Shown here in pieces: positions 26,655 to 34,232 of a stretch of 64,000 bases of DNA; the stretch's first letter is position 1, and each line of letters begins with the position of its first letter. The DNA comes from Inquilinus limosus_F (lineage in GTDB: Bacteria > Pseudomonadota > Alphaproteobacteria > DSM-16000 > Inquilinaceae). The position numbers were made by a program, and so were the translations under genes. Under the pieces are notes generated by a model that saw nothing but the letters and a program-made list of their open reading frames with translations, searched no databases and was not told where the DNA came from. Location: contig NZ_JAHVDK010000040.1 in the NCBI RefSeq assembly GCF_051487185.1, positions 1 to 64,000 of the forward strand, written 5' to 3'.

Positions 26655-27143
26655 TTACCTGCATTTGCTCAGAATCTCGTCGACGACGCGCGGGATCGGT
26701 GCGGTGGCGTCAATAATGACGCCACTCTTCGGGACGTCTTCCTTCGTGGCATGCAATCGCGCAACAAGGTCCCGTTCGATCGGGCGTCCGCCCCACTCGT
26801 CTTCCGGTCTCGAGGCAAGCCGCCGGTTCAACGTATCGATATCGACCTCGAGCACAAAGACCCCGTCGAACAGATGGATAAAACGGGGAAAATTTCTGGA
26901 CCCGCCACAGAAGAAGGACATCGCATTGGTCTCGTCGGCAACCAAGGCTTTGACCTTGTCGACGTCCCAAATGTGATGCTCGTGCGCAAAGCCATCCACC
27001 GGTTCACCGGTTTCTGGATCGCCTTGATACGACAATTCCCTGTCACCATGGATCGCATGGTAGCCGCGCCGTCGCAGCTCCTCGCAGACTGAGGTCTTGC
27101 CTGTACCGGAAACGCCTTCGACTAGATAGTTCCTGACACCCAT
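26655..27143 (-). CDS. P-loop nucleotide or small-molecule kinase
   Basis: The 162-residue protein is a compact P-loop NTPase of the AAA_18/shikimate-kinase-like type. Walker A is GVSGTGKTS at residues 10-18, followed by ELRRRGYHAIHGDREL, a DxD-like and Arg-rich lid (RLASRPEDEWGGRP), and VIIDATAPIPRVVDEIL at the end. The length and lack of other domains fit a nucleoside- or metabolite-kinase rather than a motor ATPase. It is monocistronic, with decayed repeats on both sides. The substrate is not evident from sequence. Confidence 0.8.
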   Translation of the reverse strand: MGVRNYLVEGVSGTGKTSVCEELRRRGYHAIHGDRELSYQGDPETGEPVDGFAHEHHIWDVDKVKALVADETNAMSFFCGGSRNFPRFIHLFDGVFVLEVDIDTLNRRLASRPEDEWGGRPIERDLVARLHATKEDVPKSGVIIDATAPIPRVVDEILSKCR

Positions 27144-27661
27144 TTCCGCTCCGGCTAGATCCTGCGTCGCACGGTGAGCTTAAGCCGCTCGCCGCAAAGT
27201 CAGCAATGGCCGCGACCGCCTCACGGCGTCCGCTTCTGGCGCTCCCGGGACGCATTTGCCGCTTCCCCACCGGGCTCCGTGGTCCGCTTCCCACCCTTCC
27301 CGGCCGGTTCAGCCAGGCGGGGAAGCGCCATGAGCGGCCGCGACGCTAGCGTCTCAAGACCGGACGTCGCTAGGACTCGCCGAATCCGGGCCCTTGTCGG
27401 TCAGCTTGGGTTCAGAGCGCGCCTGAAACCGGCCGCCGCGGCGGCTCTACGGAGCGGACACGACCAGATGCGACCCTACTCGCCCCTTGACGATGGGCCT
27501 GCAAGAGGTACGAAAATCACAGCGGCCGACGCCGTCACAAGAACCGCGCCAATGCGCTGCCACGTGCCAAGTGAGAATCTGTCCGGGATCATGGGGCTGT
27601 GCGGATGGAGACGAGGAGCCCCGCCAAAGTTTCAGCCATTTCTGCGGATCGCCATGCAGCT
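27144..27661. repeat. Intergenic region with decayed GC-rich repeat
   Basis: There is no gene. From about 27190 to 27480 the words CAAGACCGGACGTCGCTAGG, GAATCCGGGCCCTTGTCGG, CTGAAACCGGCCGCCG and GCGGACACGACCAG recall the other copies. A second half from 27480 to 27660 shows nothing recognisable. Confidence 0.35.
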
Positions 27662-28090
27662 CTATTCGGGCACTGTCTCGCCGGACCCTCCCACTTCGCT
27701 GGGGAAGTCCTTCAGCTTGGGAAGCCCATCCTTCATGGGCAGCACGGTTTCGGCGTAGTTCAGGTGGACACTCGGCTTGAAGGTCACCATCGGGAGCATG
27801 GCAGCATGCACGTCCGTGATGCCGTGGCTCGGGTGTTCGACCAGAACATGGCCGCCACATTTCGTGCAGAACCGCCTGTCACTGAAGCTGGTCTTGCTGA
27901 ATCGCCCGAGCGACTCGGCTCCCCGGATGACCTTCACGTTTCTCGCCTTCCATAGGGTGAAGGCGGTCACTGGTGCCCCAGAGTAAGATCGGCAGGAACT
28001 GCAATGACAGTATCCCATCTGCTCGGGTGCGCCTGTCACTTCGATCGCCACGGCCCCGCAGAAGCAGGTTCCTGTGTGCCTCTCGATCAT
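27662..28090 (-). CDS. GFA-family zinc protein
   Basis: The start at 28090 follows GGAGAG by 6 bases and gives 142 residues. The zinc-binding pattern of the Gfa/CENP-V fold is complete: GTCFCGAVAIEV, then CHCSSCRSYSGAP, then RRFCTKCGGHVLVEHP. Members are called glutathione-dependent formaldehyde-activating family proteins, although most have no proven enzymatic role. The open frame continues upstream to 28222 but that part is arginine- and proline-rich shadow. It is a single gene, with non-coding DNA on both sides. Confidence 0.9.
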   Translation of the reverse strand: MIERHTGTCFCGAVAIEVTGAPEQMGYCHCSSCRSYSGAPVTAFTLWKARNVKVIRGAESLGRFSKTSFSDRRFCTKCGGHVLVEHPSHGITDVHAAMLPMVTFKPSVHLNYAETVLPMKDGLPKLKDFPSEVGGSGETVPE

Positions 28091-28560
28091 GGATCTCTCC
28101 TCGTCCGCGAGCGCCGGCTCTCCAAGCGTTGGCGCGGGGAACCTCATGGGTCCAACGAGATGCGACAAGCCCGACCCGGAGCGTGGTGGGGAGATCCGGA
28201 CCGGGCTGCGCGCCGATGTCACGGCGCCCGCGGATAGTGGCGCTCTATTGTAAGTAGAAGAACAGTGGTGTTTGTCCCTTTTGAATCCAGAGCCTTACCA
28301 CTATAGGGAACAGCCCCACCGGAGTGGGATCGAGTCACGCGAACTCAGCCCGGCCCGGGGCAGTAGCGGAGGAGGAAGCCGCCCCGAGCCGGGCGAGCGC
28401 TGCTGTTGGCCCACGGGAGCGCTCGTGATCAGTAGGCGCTTGCTCCGGCGCGGCGGAAAGGGGCGGCAGCACCCCGCCTGCATACCTCATTAGGAGGAAC
28501 AAGAAGCCCCTAAGCTCCGTTGCGCGAGAGCGGCATCGGAGCCGTTCTCGGCGGATGAGA
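28091..28560. other. Intergenic region, no gene seen
   Basis: I see no gene. A short segment near 28280-28310 looks like a tRNA D-arm on the minus strand (AGTGGTAAGG) but no acceptor stem or T-arm can be built around it. Confidence 0.4.
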
Positions 28561-29004
28561 TTACTCGAAGGTTTCTCTGGACTTGGGGCTACAGCCCTCC
28601 GCCCCGCCGCCGCACGGATCATGTTCGCGACAGTACCAGGCCGTCCGAGCGCCGACCTCATGCCCAAAGCTGCCCCAAGCCGTGCAGCTGGGGTGCTCGC
28701 AGTAGTGCGTCCAGTGAACGTCGTCGATCTTACGGCTGGTAGGGACTTCGGTCATAGCCGATCGATACCGCGGCGCCGGCTGCGACGCCAAGTCGCTCGG
28801 CTCGCGGCTGATTGCTGCCTCGATCGCCTCCTGGGCTGCGCACTCGATCTCGCCGGAGCTCCAGACCGGCCCCGGAGACCAAGCGATTCGAATCACGCAA
28901 TTCCGGTCCACATGGAAGCGCCCAAGGTACTCGGCGCAGGCCACAATGCCCTCATTGCCTGTGTGTTCGACGGTCCAATCGGATACTACGAGGCCCTTCG
29001 CCAT
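28561..29004 (-). CDS. Orphan protein with Cys/His tail, tandem paralog of the next gene
   Basis: The ATG at 29004 (MAKGLVVSDW) gives 147 residues. The first 60 match the neighbouring 70-residue protein: DWTVEHTGNEGIVAC...GRF, IAW..GP and a final AAQEAIEAAI. The C-terminal half is a separate small module with HYCEHPSCTAWGSFGHEV and WYCREHDP; the spaced Cys and His residues suggest a metal-binding knuckle. Similar C...C..WGSFG...W.C.EH tails occur on other small alphaproteobacterial proteins of unknown role. It is 46 bases downstream of its paralog on the same strand, probably co-transcribed. The function is unknown. Confidence 0.65.
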   Translation of the reverse strand: MAKGLVVSDWTVEHTGNEGIVACAEYLGRFHVDRNCVIRIAWSPGPVWSSGEIECAAQEAIEAAISREPSDLASQPAPRYRSAMTEVPTSRKIDDVHWTHYCEHPSCTAWGSFGHEVGARTAWYCREHDPCGGGAEGCSPKSRETFE

Positions 29005-29050
29005 ACTCGAAAAACTGCGGGCACTGGCCACCGGTTCCATGCTTGGGTGG

Positions 29051-29263
29051 CTAGCCCCTGCCGAGCGCGCGATAGCAAGCCTCCCTGGCCGCGTTCTGGA
29101 CCTTCGAATGGTCCGGTCCCGGCTCTGGTCCGTCAACCCAGATCAGTTGCAGGACGCCGCCGCTGCGGAACCGGAACCGTGCGCGGTACCTGCCGCATGA
29201 GACGACACCCTCGTCGTCCGCGAACTCGACTTTCCAATCTGCCGGATCGTGGCACTTCGCCAT
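29051..29263 (-). CDS. Orphan 70-residue protein, tandem paralog
   Basis: The product begins MAKCHDPADWKVEFADDEG and continues VVSCGRYRARFRF, then LIWVDGPEPGPD and AAREACYRAL. It aligns without large gaps with the first 60 residues of the next gene and lacks its Cys/His tail. The domain looks like a small alpha/beta fold with an N-terminal beta-hairpin and a C-terminal helix. It appears to be a tandem duplication in which one copy kept or gained an extra domain. It lies just beside an IS remnant. Confidence 0.6.
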   Translation of the reverse strand: MAKCHDPADWKVEFADDEGVVSCGRYRARFRFRSGGVLQLIWVDGPEPGPDHSKVQNAAREACYRALGRG

Positions 29264-29368
29264 GCAGCCACCAACGGGTGCGGTTCCCGGCGCGTTCCGG
29301 TCAGTGCAGCGCCGCGATCCGGACCAGCCGATGGACCCGGCCAGACCGCGCCGATCGTGTTGAAAAAA

Positions 29369-29663
29369 TCGTCGTTGCTGGCGGAGTGAAGTCCTGATTC
29401 AGTCCTCCTGGGCAGAGGAGGACGCAGCGATGCTGGGCGAGCGGACGGTGATGCAGGAGGCGCTGTTCGACGCGTTCAACCTCGAGCGGCACGTCCCGGC
29501 CGATCACCTGCTCCGCTCGATCGACCGGTTCGTCGACCTGGCCGGCATCCGCGCGCATCTGCGGCCGTTCTACAGCGAGATCGGGCGGCCCTCGGTCGAT
29601 CCGGAGCTGATGATCCGGATGCACCTCCTCGCACAGCCGGCGCTCCGAGCGGATGCCGAAGCG
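29369..29663 (+). mobile_element. IS transposase 5' fragment, copy 1, with micro-inversion
   Basis: Bases 29369-29587 are nearly identical to 55210-55427. They encode the N-terminus of an IS1182-like transposase starting MLGERTVMQEALFDAFNLE, then VPADHLLRSIDRFVDLAG and PFYSEIGRPSVDPELMIRM. A GTCCTCC/GGAGGAC hairpin precedes the ORF. Beyond about 29615 the plus strand stops making sense, while the minus strand reads FGIRSERRLCEEVH, the segment that should come next in the transposase. Thus a piece of at least 45 bases is inverted. The remainder is missing. Confidence 0.75.
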
Positions 29664-29769
29664 CAGCAGCGCCAAGTCCTGCCGCGCTGCATCATTTGCG
29701 GAAATCGCATGCGGCTTTCGGAAACGGCCCGGCAGCAACCGTCCCATGATCGGGTCGACGAGCCACAGC

Positions 29770-30340
29770 ACCCCCGTATATCGTCTGCTGGGCCAGATCG
29801 GATTGCGGCTTCGGGAGCGATCGATCGAAGTTGCTGATGGCCCTGCCTTGACGGTGCACCAGCCCGCTTTCGATTCTGGTGCTCCAGGACGGCACGGCTC
29901 CAGCCATGCTCGACGGCCTGGCGGGCGTACCAGATCCGTTCGTCCGGGTTCTGCACGGTCTCGAGGAGGCGGACGTTGTGACCCCAGGGCAATTCTGCAA
30001 CAAGCTGTTGCAAGATTTCGGGGTCGGTATAGGCCTCGGCGAAGGCCTTCATATAGCCGAGGTTCCGGGCCGAAAGGCCCTTCATTTCGGGGAAGTCCCG
30101 ACGGAGATCCGCGGAGAGCCGCTCGATCACCCGGGTCCCCCACCCTTCTGTGGTCTGCCTGGCCAGGATCTCCCTGCCGATTGACCAGTAGAGCATCACC
30201 AGGCTCTGGTTGACGGCGGCAGCCGTGCGCAGGCGCGCGGACCGGATCCGCTCCTTCAGATCGCGCAGCACGGACGCGTAATCGTCGCCGTCAGGAATGG
30301 TTTCGACGGGCTTATGGGCCGAGAGTAGCAGGCCGCCCGC
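29770..30340 (-). pseudogene. DUF1016 (PDDEXK-like YhcG) N-terminal remnant
   Basis: The minus strand encodes a DUF1016 N-terminal domain: SVLRDLKERIRSARLRTAA, LVMLYWSIGREILARQ, GWGTRVIERLSADLRRDFP, GLSARNLGYMKAFAEAY and LPWGHNVRLLE. The frame breaks at an extra A in CAGAATCGAA. In the next frame it continues IESGLVHRQGRAISNF and LPKPQSDLAQQTI, exactly where the family sequence should go on. After that homology stops at the IS-derived junction. The nuclease domain is missing, so the gene is dead. DUF1016 proteins are nuclease-like and often lie in mobile or defence contexts. Confidence 0.8.
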
Positions 30341-30424
30341 GCCTATGGCAGTTTTCGGCGAACGCTTGGGCCCAATGGAAAAGCCTCGGCGCGAGGCCTG
30401 GGCCGATACGGCGAGCGGACGGTG

Positions 30425-30640
30425 TCAGACGACGGCGACGTCGGTTCGCAAGAACCCGCTTTCTGTCGCGAGCGGCGGCAGCCGGTAGGACTGGGCGCAC
30501 GCATAGGCCAGGCAGTCACCTACATTCAGCGCCGCTGCGTGGCCGGCGGCCTTCCCATATTGCCGACCAGCTTCGAGGGCTCGACGCCCGACATCCATCG
30601 AGATCACCATCTCTCTGGCGCCGATCGCGCTGATGCTCCG
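30425..30640 (-). pseudogene. VapC-type PIN toxin remnant
   Basis: The minus strand encodes the C-terminal third of a VapC PIN-domain ribonuclease: IGAREMVISMDVGRRALEAG, then YGKAAGHAAALNVGDCLAYA. This corresponds to the family pattern YGKG.HPAALN.GDC.AYA, with the acidic catalytic Asp in GDC. The following TESGFLRTDV recalls the usual (K)GDDF..TD end. The N-terminal half with the other acidic residues is absent and no VapB antitoxin is seen. It lies just upstream of the DUF1016 remnant. Confidence 0.6.
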
Positions 30641-30822
30641 ACACGCTAGGAGTAGCGGCTTGCGCCGATCCAGGCTCGTGCTCGCACATGCCGTGTCCGG
30701 AGAGTGTTTAGCCCCGTCCGGGGCCACCACGCTAACGCGGTCCGCGAATATCCCTGCTCGTTCTATGTCGTCACCCCAAGGGCGCAGAGGGAAATTCCTG
30801 TCGAACCCGCACTCGGGTGAAG

Positions 30823-31110
30823 TTAAATGCCTTCAAGCATGATCAAGCGGCACTGGGATGCGCCCTGTCGGATGGCTTTGACGGGCGCGTATTCGGCTGA
30901 GTCATACCAAGCTGTGAGTGACGCCATGTCGGGAAACTCCAGCACAACGAGACGATATGGCTCCCAATCGCCTTCAAGCACTTCATGCTTTCCACCACGA
31001 GCAAGATAGCGCCCCCCGAACCGCTCAATGAGTGGCGCTACGTGGCGTTTGTAGTCTTCGTATTGGTCCGAGTTCGTCACATGGGTATCGGCAATCAGAT
31101 ACGCTGGCAT
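30823..31110 (-). CDS. DUF1330-domain protein
   Basis: The start at 31110 (MPAYLIADTHV) has GGGGAGAT about 10 bases upstream and yields 95 residues. The ferredoxin-like alpha/beta-barrel family DUF1330 is recognised by MPAYLIA....T....Y..Y, then GGRYLARGGKHEVLEGDW and LVVLEFPDMASLTAWYDS, and finally EYAPVKAIRQ. These are small cytoplasmic dimeric proteins of unknown role. The frame is open further upstream, but that part is complementary to the glycine-zipper remnant. It survives intact amid decayed genes. Confidence 0.9.
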   Translation of the reverse strand: MPAYLIADTHVTNSDQYEDYKRHVAPLIERFGGRYLARGGKHEVLEGDWEPYRLVVLEFPDMASLTAWYDSAEYAPVKAIRQGASQCRLIMLEGI

Positions 31111-31219
31111 GGCCTGATCTCCCCTGATACCGAGGCTTAGGAGCGTATCACGCGTTGCTAGATGCATGTGGGCGATTCTGGGCAGTGTCAGCCCCCCCGA
31201 TGCGCTTCTCGAACACGCT

Positions 31220-31614
31220 CTTGAACCTCCGCGCAGGGGACGACCCGGGGTCGGGCCCATCGTCGCCGCCGGTTGGCCGGCGTCCACATTGGCCGGTGCG
31301 GCCGCCGGCGCCGTGGCCGGCGGCGCCACGGGCGGACTGATCGGAGCGATGACGGATTCGGGCGTCGAGGAGGACACGGCCAATGTCTATGCCGAAGGCA
31401 TGCGCCGCGGCGGCAAGCTCCTGACCGTCCAAGTCGAACAGGACCAGGCCAGCGAGATCCAGGAGATCATGCTGGAGAAGGGTGCGGTCGATGCCGCGGC
31501 CAGGCTTACCGCTCGTCCGGGTGGAGCGGATATGACCCGAGCGCGCCGGCATACCCGCCGGAGGAGATCGCCCGCGAGCGCGACCTGTATAGCCGTGGCG
31601 AGACGCGGGTATGA
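31220..31614 (+). pseudogene. Glycine-zipper stress protein remnant (GSP17M-like)
   Basis: One frame encodes STLAGAAAGAVAGGATGGLI followed by GVEEDTANVYAEGMRRGG and KLLTVQVEQDQASEIQEI, a pattern found in alphaproteobacterial general-stress-type proteins with a glycine zipper. After about 31500 the frame shifts and continues GWSGYDPSAPAYPPEEIARE and RDLYSRGE to a stop at 31614, which matches the expected C-terminus. The N-terminal sensor part is missing. Hence a truncated, frameshifted gene. Confidence 0.65.
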
Positions 31615-31714
31615 TCCGGCCGCTGTGATTTTGGGTGGTAACAGGCCAGCTGGCGAGACGTCGGCGAGCAAGGCCGGACCGCAGCCACGGCGGTCCGGCC
31701 AACCAGCTCGACAG

Positions 31715-32218
31715 TTATGCCTTCGCGGCCTCGACCATTCGCACGCGAGGCGCCCGGGCGGGCTTCGGCGCAGGCTGGGCAGGCTCGGCCGGCGCGTTGG
31801 AGCGGCGTCCAAGGCCGATCGTCTTGGCGAGGGCGCTGCGCTGCTGGGCGTAGATCGGCGCCACCATCGGGTAGTCGGCCGGCAGCCCCCAGCGCTCCCG
31901 GTACTGGTCCGGGGTCATGTTGTAGGCCGACGCCAGATGCCGCTTCAGCATCTTCAGCTTCTTGCCGTCCTCGAGGCAGATAAGGTAGTCGCGTGTCACC
32001 GACTTGCGGATCGGAACCGCTGGCTCCGGACGGGTGATCACCGGCTCGACCGGCTTGCTCAACTTCTCGAGCGCGCCGTAGACCTGGACGATCAACCCCG
32101 GCAGGTCCGCGACCGCGACGTTGTTGTTGCTGACGTGCGCCGAGACGATTTGAGCCGCCAGACGGCGCGTTTTCTCAGCGGCTGCCGATGCGTTTGTGGC
32201 GCCAGTTTCGCTCATCAA
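31715..32218 (-). CDS. MucR/Ros-family transcriptional regulator
   Basis: The 167-residue protein has the alphaproteobacterial MucR/Ros fold. The core is VTRDYLICLEDGKKLKMLKR, then HLASAYNMTPDQYRERWGLP and DYPMVAPIYAQQRSALAK. The Cys and two His residues correspond to the Ros-type zinc finger, with the first Cys position altered as in many MucR proteins. MucR proteins are nucleoid-like repressors of exopolysaccharide, motility and symbiosis or virulence genes, binding AT-rich DNA. GGAG lies 7 bases before the first ATG at 32218. The AT-rich upstream region could be its own target. The C-terminal Pro/Ala-rich tail is longer than usual. Confidence 0.93.
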   Translation of the reverse strand: MMSETGATNASAAAEKTRRLAAQIVSAHVSNNNVAVADLPGLIVQVYGALEKLSKPVEPVITRPEPAVPIRKSVTRDYLICLEDGKKLKMLKRHLASAYNMTPDQYRERWGLPADYPMVAPIYAQQRSALAKTIGLGRRSNAPAEPAQPAPKPARAPRVRMVEAAKA

Positions 32219-32290
32219 TTCACTCCAATGATAGATACAGATCGATGTAATTCACCAAATCAATCGATGCAACTTTAATGCCGTTAACGC
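32219..32290 (-). promoter_or_regulatory. AT-rich upstream region of mucR-like gene
   Basis: The minus-strand sequence shows TTGCAT followed 17 bases later by TACATC, a plausible sigma-70 pair. ATCGAT occurs twice, once in each half. The region is markedly AT-rich compared with its flanks, as expected for MucR self-binding. Confidence 0.35.
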
Positions 32291-32339
32291 GAGATCACCG
32301 CAGCGGCCGTACTCTCCACATCTCGACTGTATGAAATCT

Positions 32340-32804
32340 ATCCTGCTACTGCTGTTCGCCTGCGAGCAAGCTTGCCGGTTAAAATTCCTCTGCCAGAGCT
32401 CGAGTGTCGCCGGTAACCGCGGGCGGTGTGCGTATCCATCCAGCGACCGCGCCGCCTCGCGTCCTTCAGCGTGATCCCCTTGCGGTCGGCCGCCGTCATC
32501 ATGCCGCGCGCAGGCTGTGCGCCGAAACCTCCCCCTCCACCAACCCAGTCCCCTTGACCACCCGCTTGACCAGGCGGGCGACGGGATTGGTGTCGATCGG
32601 CTGCAGCCGGCCGTCGGAGCCGGTGGTCAAATGGCCGCCGCGGTCGATCCGGCAGAACATCGGCCCGGGCGTGTCGCCCCGGGCGGCGAGCCAGGCCGAG
32701 AGCGCGGTCACGGGGCCGAGCGGCGACGTCGGGACGGCCTGGATGCCGACCTCGTCCCCTCGCCGCTCCTGATCGGTCTTCGAGCCGGCGACGAACAGCA
32801 TCAC
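32340..32804 (-). pseudogene. Tyrosine recombinase (integrase) C-terminal remnant
   Basis: The minus strand encodes the catalytic half of a phage-type integrase. One frame gives LFVAGSKTDQERRGDEVGIQ, then LSAWLAARGDTPGPMF and VSAHSLRA, the H-x-x-R box. A one-base shift then gives GMMTAADRKGI and GRWMDTHTARGYRRHS, carrying the second His/Trp and the catalytic Tyr region. The N-terminal core-binding domain is missing. Together with neighbouring IS debris it marks an old integration site. No attachment site could be defined. Confidence 0.75.
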
Positions 32805-32818
32805 GCCTTCGGCGATCC

Positions 32819-32915
32819 AAAGGGATCAAGGACTTACCGATAATTTCCTCCGCGGTGTAGCCGAAGGGTCTACAGCAGGGACTGCCATTGGTACCAGGAG
32901 CATGGAAAACGACAG
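32819..32915 (-). pseudogene. PAS-domain sensor kinase fragment
   Basis: The minus strand reads PFGYTAEEIIGKSLIPLD, the diagnostic end of a PAS helix (FGYTAEE.IGK). It is preceded by a few compatible residues. Nothing of the kinase core follows. It lies between the integrase remnant and the intact receiver gene, so a PAS histidine kinase may once have been paired with that receiver. Confidence 0.55.
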
Positions 32916-33014
32916 GCCGGCCGGGGCAAAGACAGGGAGGAGATTGCCGATCTGCCGGATCCTGGTTCGGCTGGTGACGAGGCTCGAATGCATAATCCGG
33001 GTCACGCCATACGT

Positions 33015-33398
33015 TCAGCCGGTCGCGGGCCTGGATTGTTGGACGAGTTCCTCCAGTACTCTTACGATCTCGGCGTCCTCGAACGGCTTCCGGATCAGCG
33101 GGCACGTCGCGTAGGTGCCGTCGATCTGTTCCGGTGCTCGCGCGCTGACAAAAGCGAATGGAATGTCGCGGGCCTGAAGCAGCTTTGCCACCGGATAGGT
33201 GTCCACGCCAGGTCCGAGTTCTATGTCAAGCAATGCGGCAGCGATCGCCCCAGAAGTCGCCAATCCGAGCGCGGTGTCCAGATCACCGGCTGGACCGGCA
33301 ACCTCATAGCCGGCCCCCCTGACGATGGCCTCAATCACGGAAGCAAGCGTCCACTCGTCTTCAACGATTAGGATGCGGCCAGGCAGAGCGGAATCCAT
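33015..33398 (-). CDS. Stand-alone response regulator (receiver only)
   Basis: The start at 33398 has GGAG 7 bases upstream and gives 127 residues, just one receiver domain. It shows RILIVEDEWTLAS with the acidic pocket, AALLDIELG with the phospho-acceptor Asp, AFVSARAPEQIDG with the Thr/Ser switch, and LIRKPFEDAEI with the conserved Lys. No output domain is present. The sequence resembles the receiver part of the sigma-receiver fusion at 48.7 kb (VEDE or VEDD, then the EVAGP or EVVGP region, YPVA and EIPFAFV-like segments), so they are probably paralogous. It may work as a phosphate sink or a partner-binding regulator in the same stress circuit as the sigma gene upstream. Confidence 0.85.
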   Translation of the reverse strand: MDSALPGRILIVEDEWTLASVIEAIVRGAGYEVAGPAGDLDTALGLATSGAIAAALLDIELGPGVDTYPVAKLLQARDIPFAFVSARAPEQIDGTYATCPLIRKPFEDAEIVRVLEELVQQSRPATG

Positions 33399-33467
33399 GG
33401 ACATCTCCCGACCGGACAACAGACCGGCATGGGTGCGGGTTCGATGGGCAAGTAGCTCACCTGCCGC

Positions 33468-33653
33468 TTATTTGTGGATACCTCCGCTTTGCTCGACGCC
33501 TTCGTTGCCTTCAGCATCGCCGAGAGCGGCATCGAGGGCGGCCACACCCAGAATGTCATCGACGACCCACCAATCAGAGGACGGCGGAGGCGTGGCAGCC
33601 TGCCAGACTTCGGCCATGCGAACGCAGAGTTTGGCGCCGGCCACCTCCACCAT
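33468..33653 (-). CDS. Possible small hypothetical protein
   Basis: A short frame from ATG 33653 encodes 61 residues beginning MVEVAGAKLCVRMAEVW and containing DWWVVDDILGVAALDAALGD. Codon third positions are strongly G or C, and the composition is protein-like, acidic and without repeats, which favours a real gene or gene fragment. A TTG at 33698 would add 15 residues. I recognise no family and see no clear ribosome binding site. Confidence 0.35.
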   Translation of the reverse strand: MVEVAGAKLCVRMAEVWQAATPPPSSDWWVVDDILGVAALDAALGDAEGNEGVEQSGGIHK

Positions 33654-33809
33654 GGGCCGTTGGCGATCAGGGGTACCACCAGTTGCGTTCGTGTGCAAAG
33701 CTCGGAAGAGTTATCGTCCGCGAGACCGCTCCCGCTCTTTGTAGATCTCGGCATACGGCTGACAAGATCGGCGCCGCTGATCGGCACCCATTGATTGGCC
33801 AGAGGGCCG

Positions 33810-33960
33810 CCGCTCTCTGCCTATCGCAGGAGTGCAAGCCGATTACGGCCATTCGCCTGGAGACAAAGGCTGGTATCGGCACTGTAACACGCCGAAACGG
33901 AAGCCGGCGATCGCCAGCTGATCTGAATTGTCGGGGCCGATGACCGCCTGACGCCGGTCC
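33810..33960. repeat. Possible decayed repeat copy
   Basis: ATTACGGCCATTCGCCTGG and CGAAACGGAAGCCGGCGATC loosely resemble the intergenic repeat words found elsewhere in the window. This is weak evidence. There is no gene in the surrounding 300 bases. Confidence 0.25.
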
Positions 33961-33964
33961 GCGG

Positions 33965-34204
33965 TCACAGCACCGCAGGATGTCGCGACCGCGGTGACGG
34001 CCATTCGGGAGTCTTAGCCGGGAGCCTCGCCAGCGCCTGTGAGATGAAGGCATTCGCATACTCGACCGAGGCTTCGGGATCCCGGCTTCTGAACTCAACC
34101 AGTGCCGCTTCGCAGGCGGTCCAGCCGTCCAGCCCCGCCCATCGGCTCTGCCGAGACGCCTCGATCACCAGCATCTCGGTCATTCCTCGTCGAAACCGCA
34201 GCAT
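33965..34204 (-). CDS. Small orphan protein behind ECF sigma gene, paralog of 4793
   Basis: This encodes 79 residues. The core W.ACEAALVEFRSRDPEASVE, then YANAFIS, matches the product of the gene at 4793. GGGGAG lies directly before the ATG at 34204; an internal ATG at 34183 is an alternative. The gene begins 28 bases after the stop of the ECF sigma gene on the same strand, so the two are almost certainly co-transcribed. Genes in this position often encode anti-sigma factors, but the sequence has no membrane segment, zinc motif or NepR pattern. A role in modulating the sigma factor is a guess. Function unknown. Confidence 0.65.
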   Translation of the reverse strand: MLRFRRGMTEMLVIEASRQSRWAGLDGWTACEAALVEFRSRDPEASVEYANAFISQALARLPAKTPEWPSPRSRHPAVL

Positions 34205-34232
34205 GGGCTCCCCTTGAAAGATGCATAGCTCA

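Noticed and set aside
28270..28320. tRNA-like D-arm AGTGGTAAGG on the minus strand
   Set aside because: No acceptor stem, anticodon arm with correct spacing, or T-arm could be built around it.
33965..34204. NepR-like anti-sigma factor behind the sigma gene
   Set aside because: The product lacks the NepR helix pattern and any anti-sigma signature; only its position suggests such a role.
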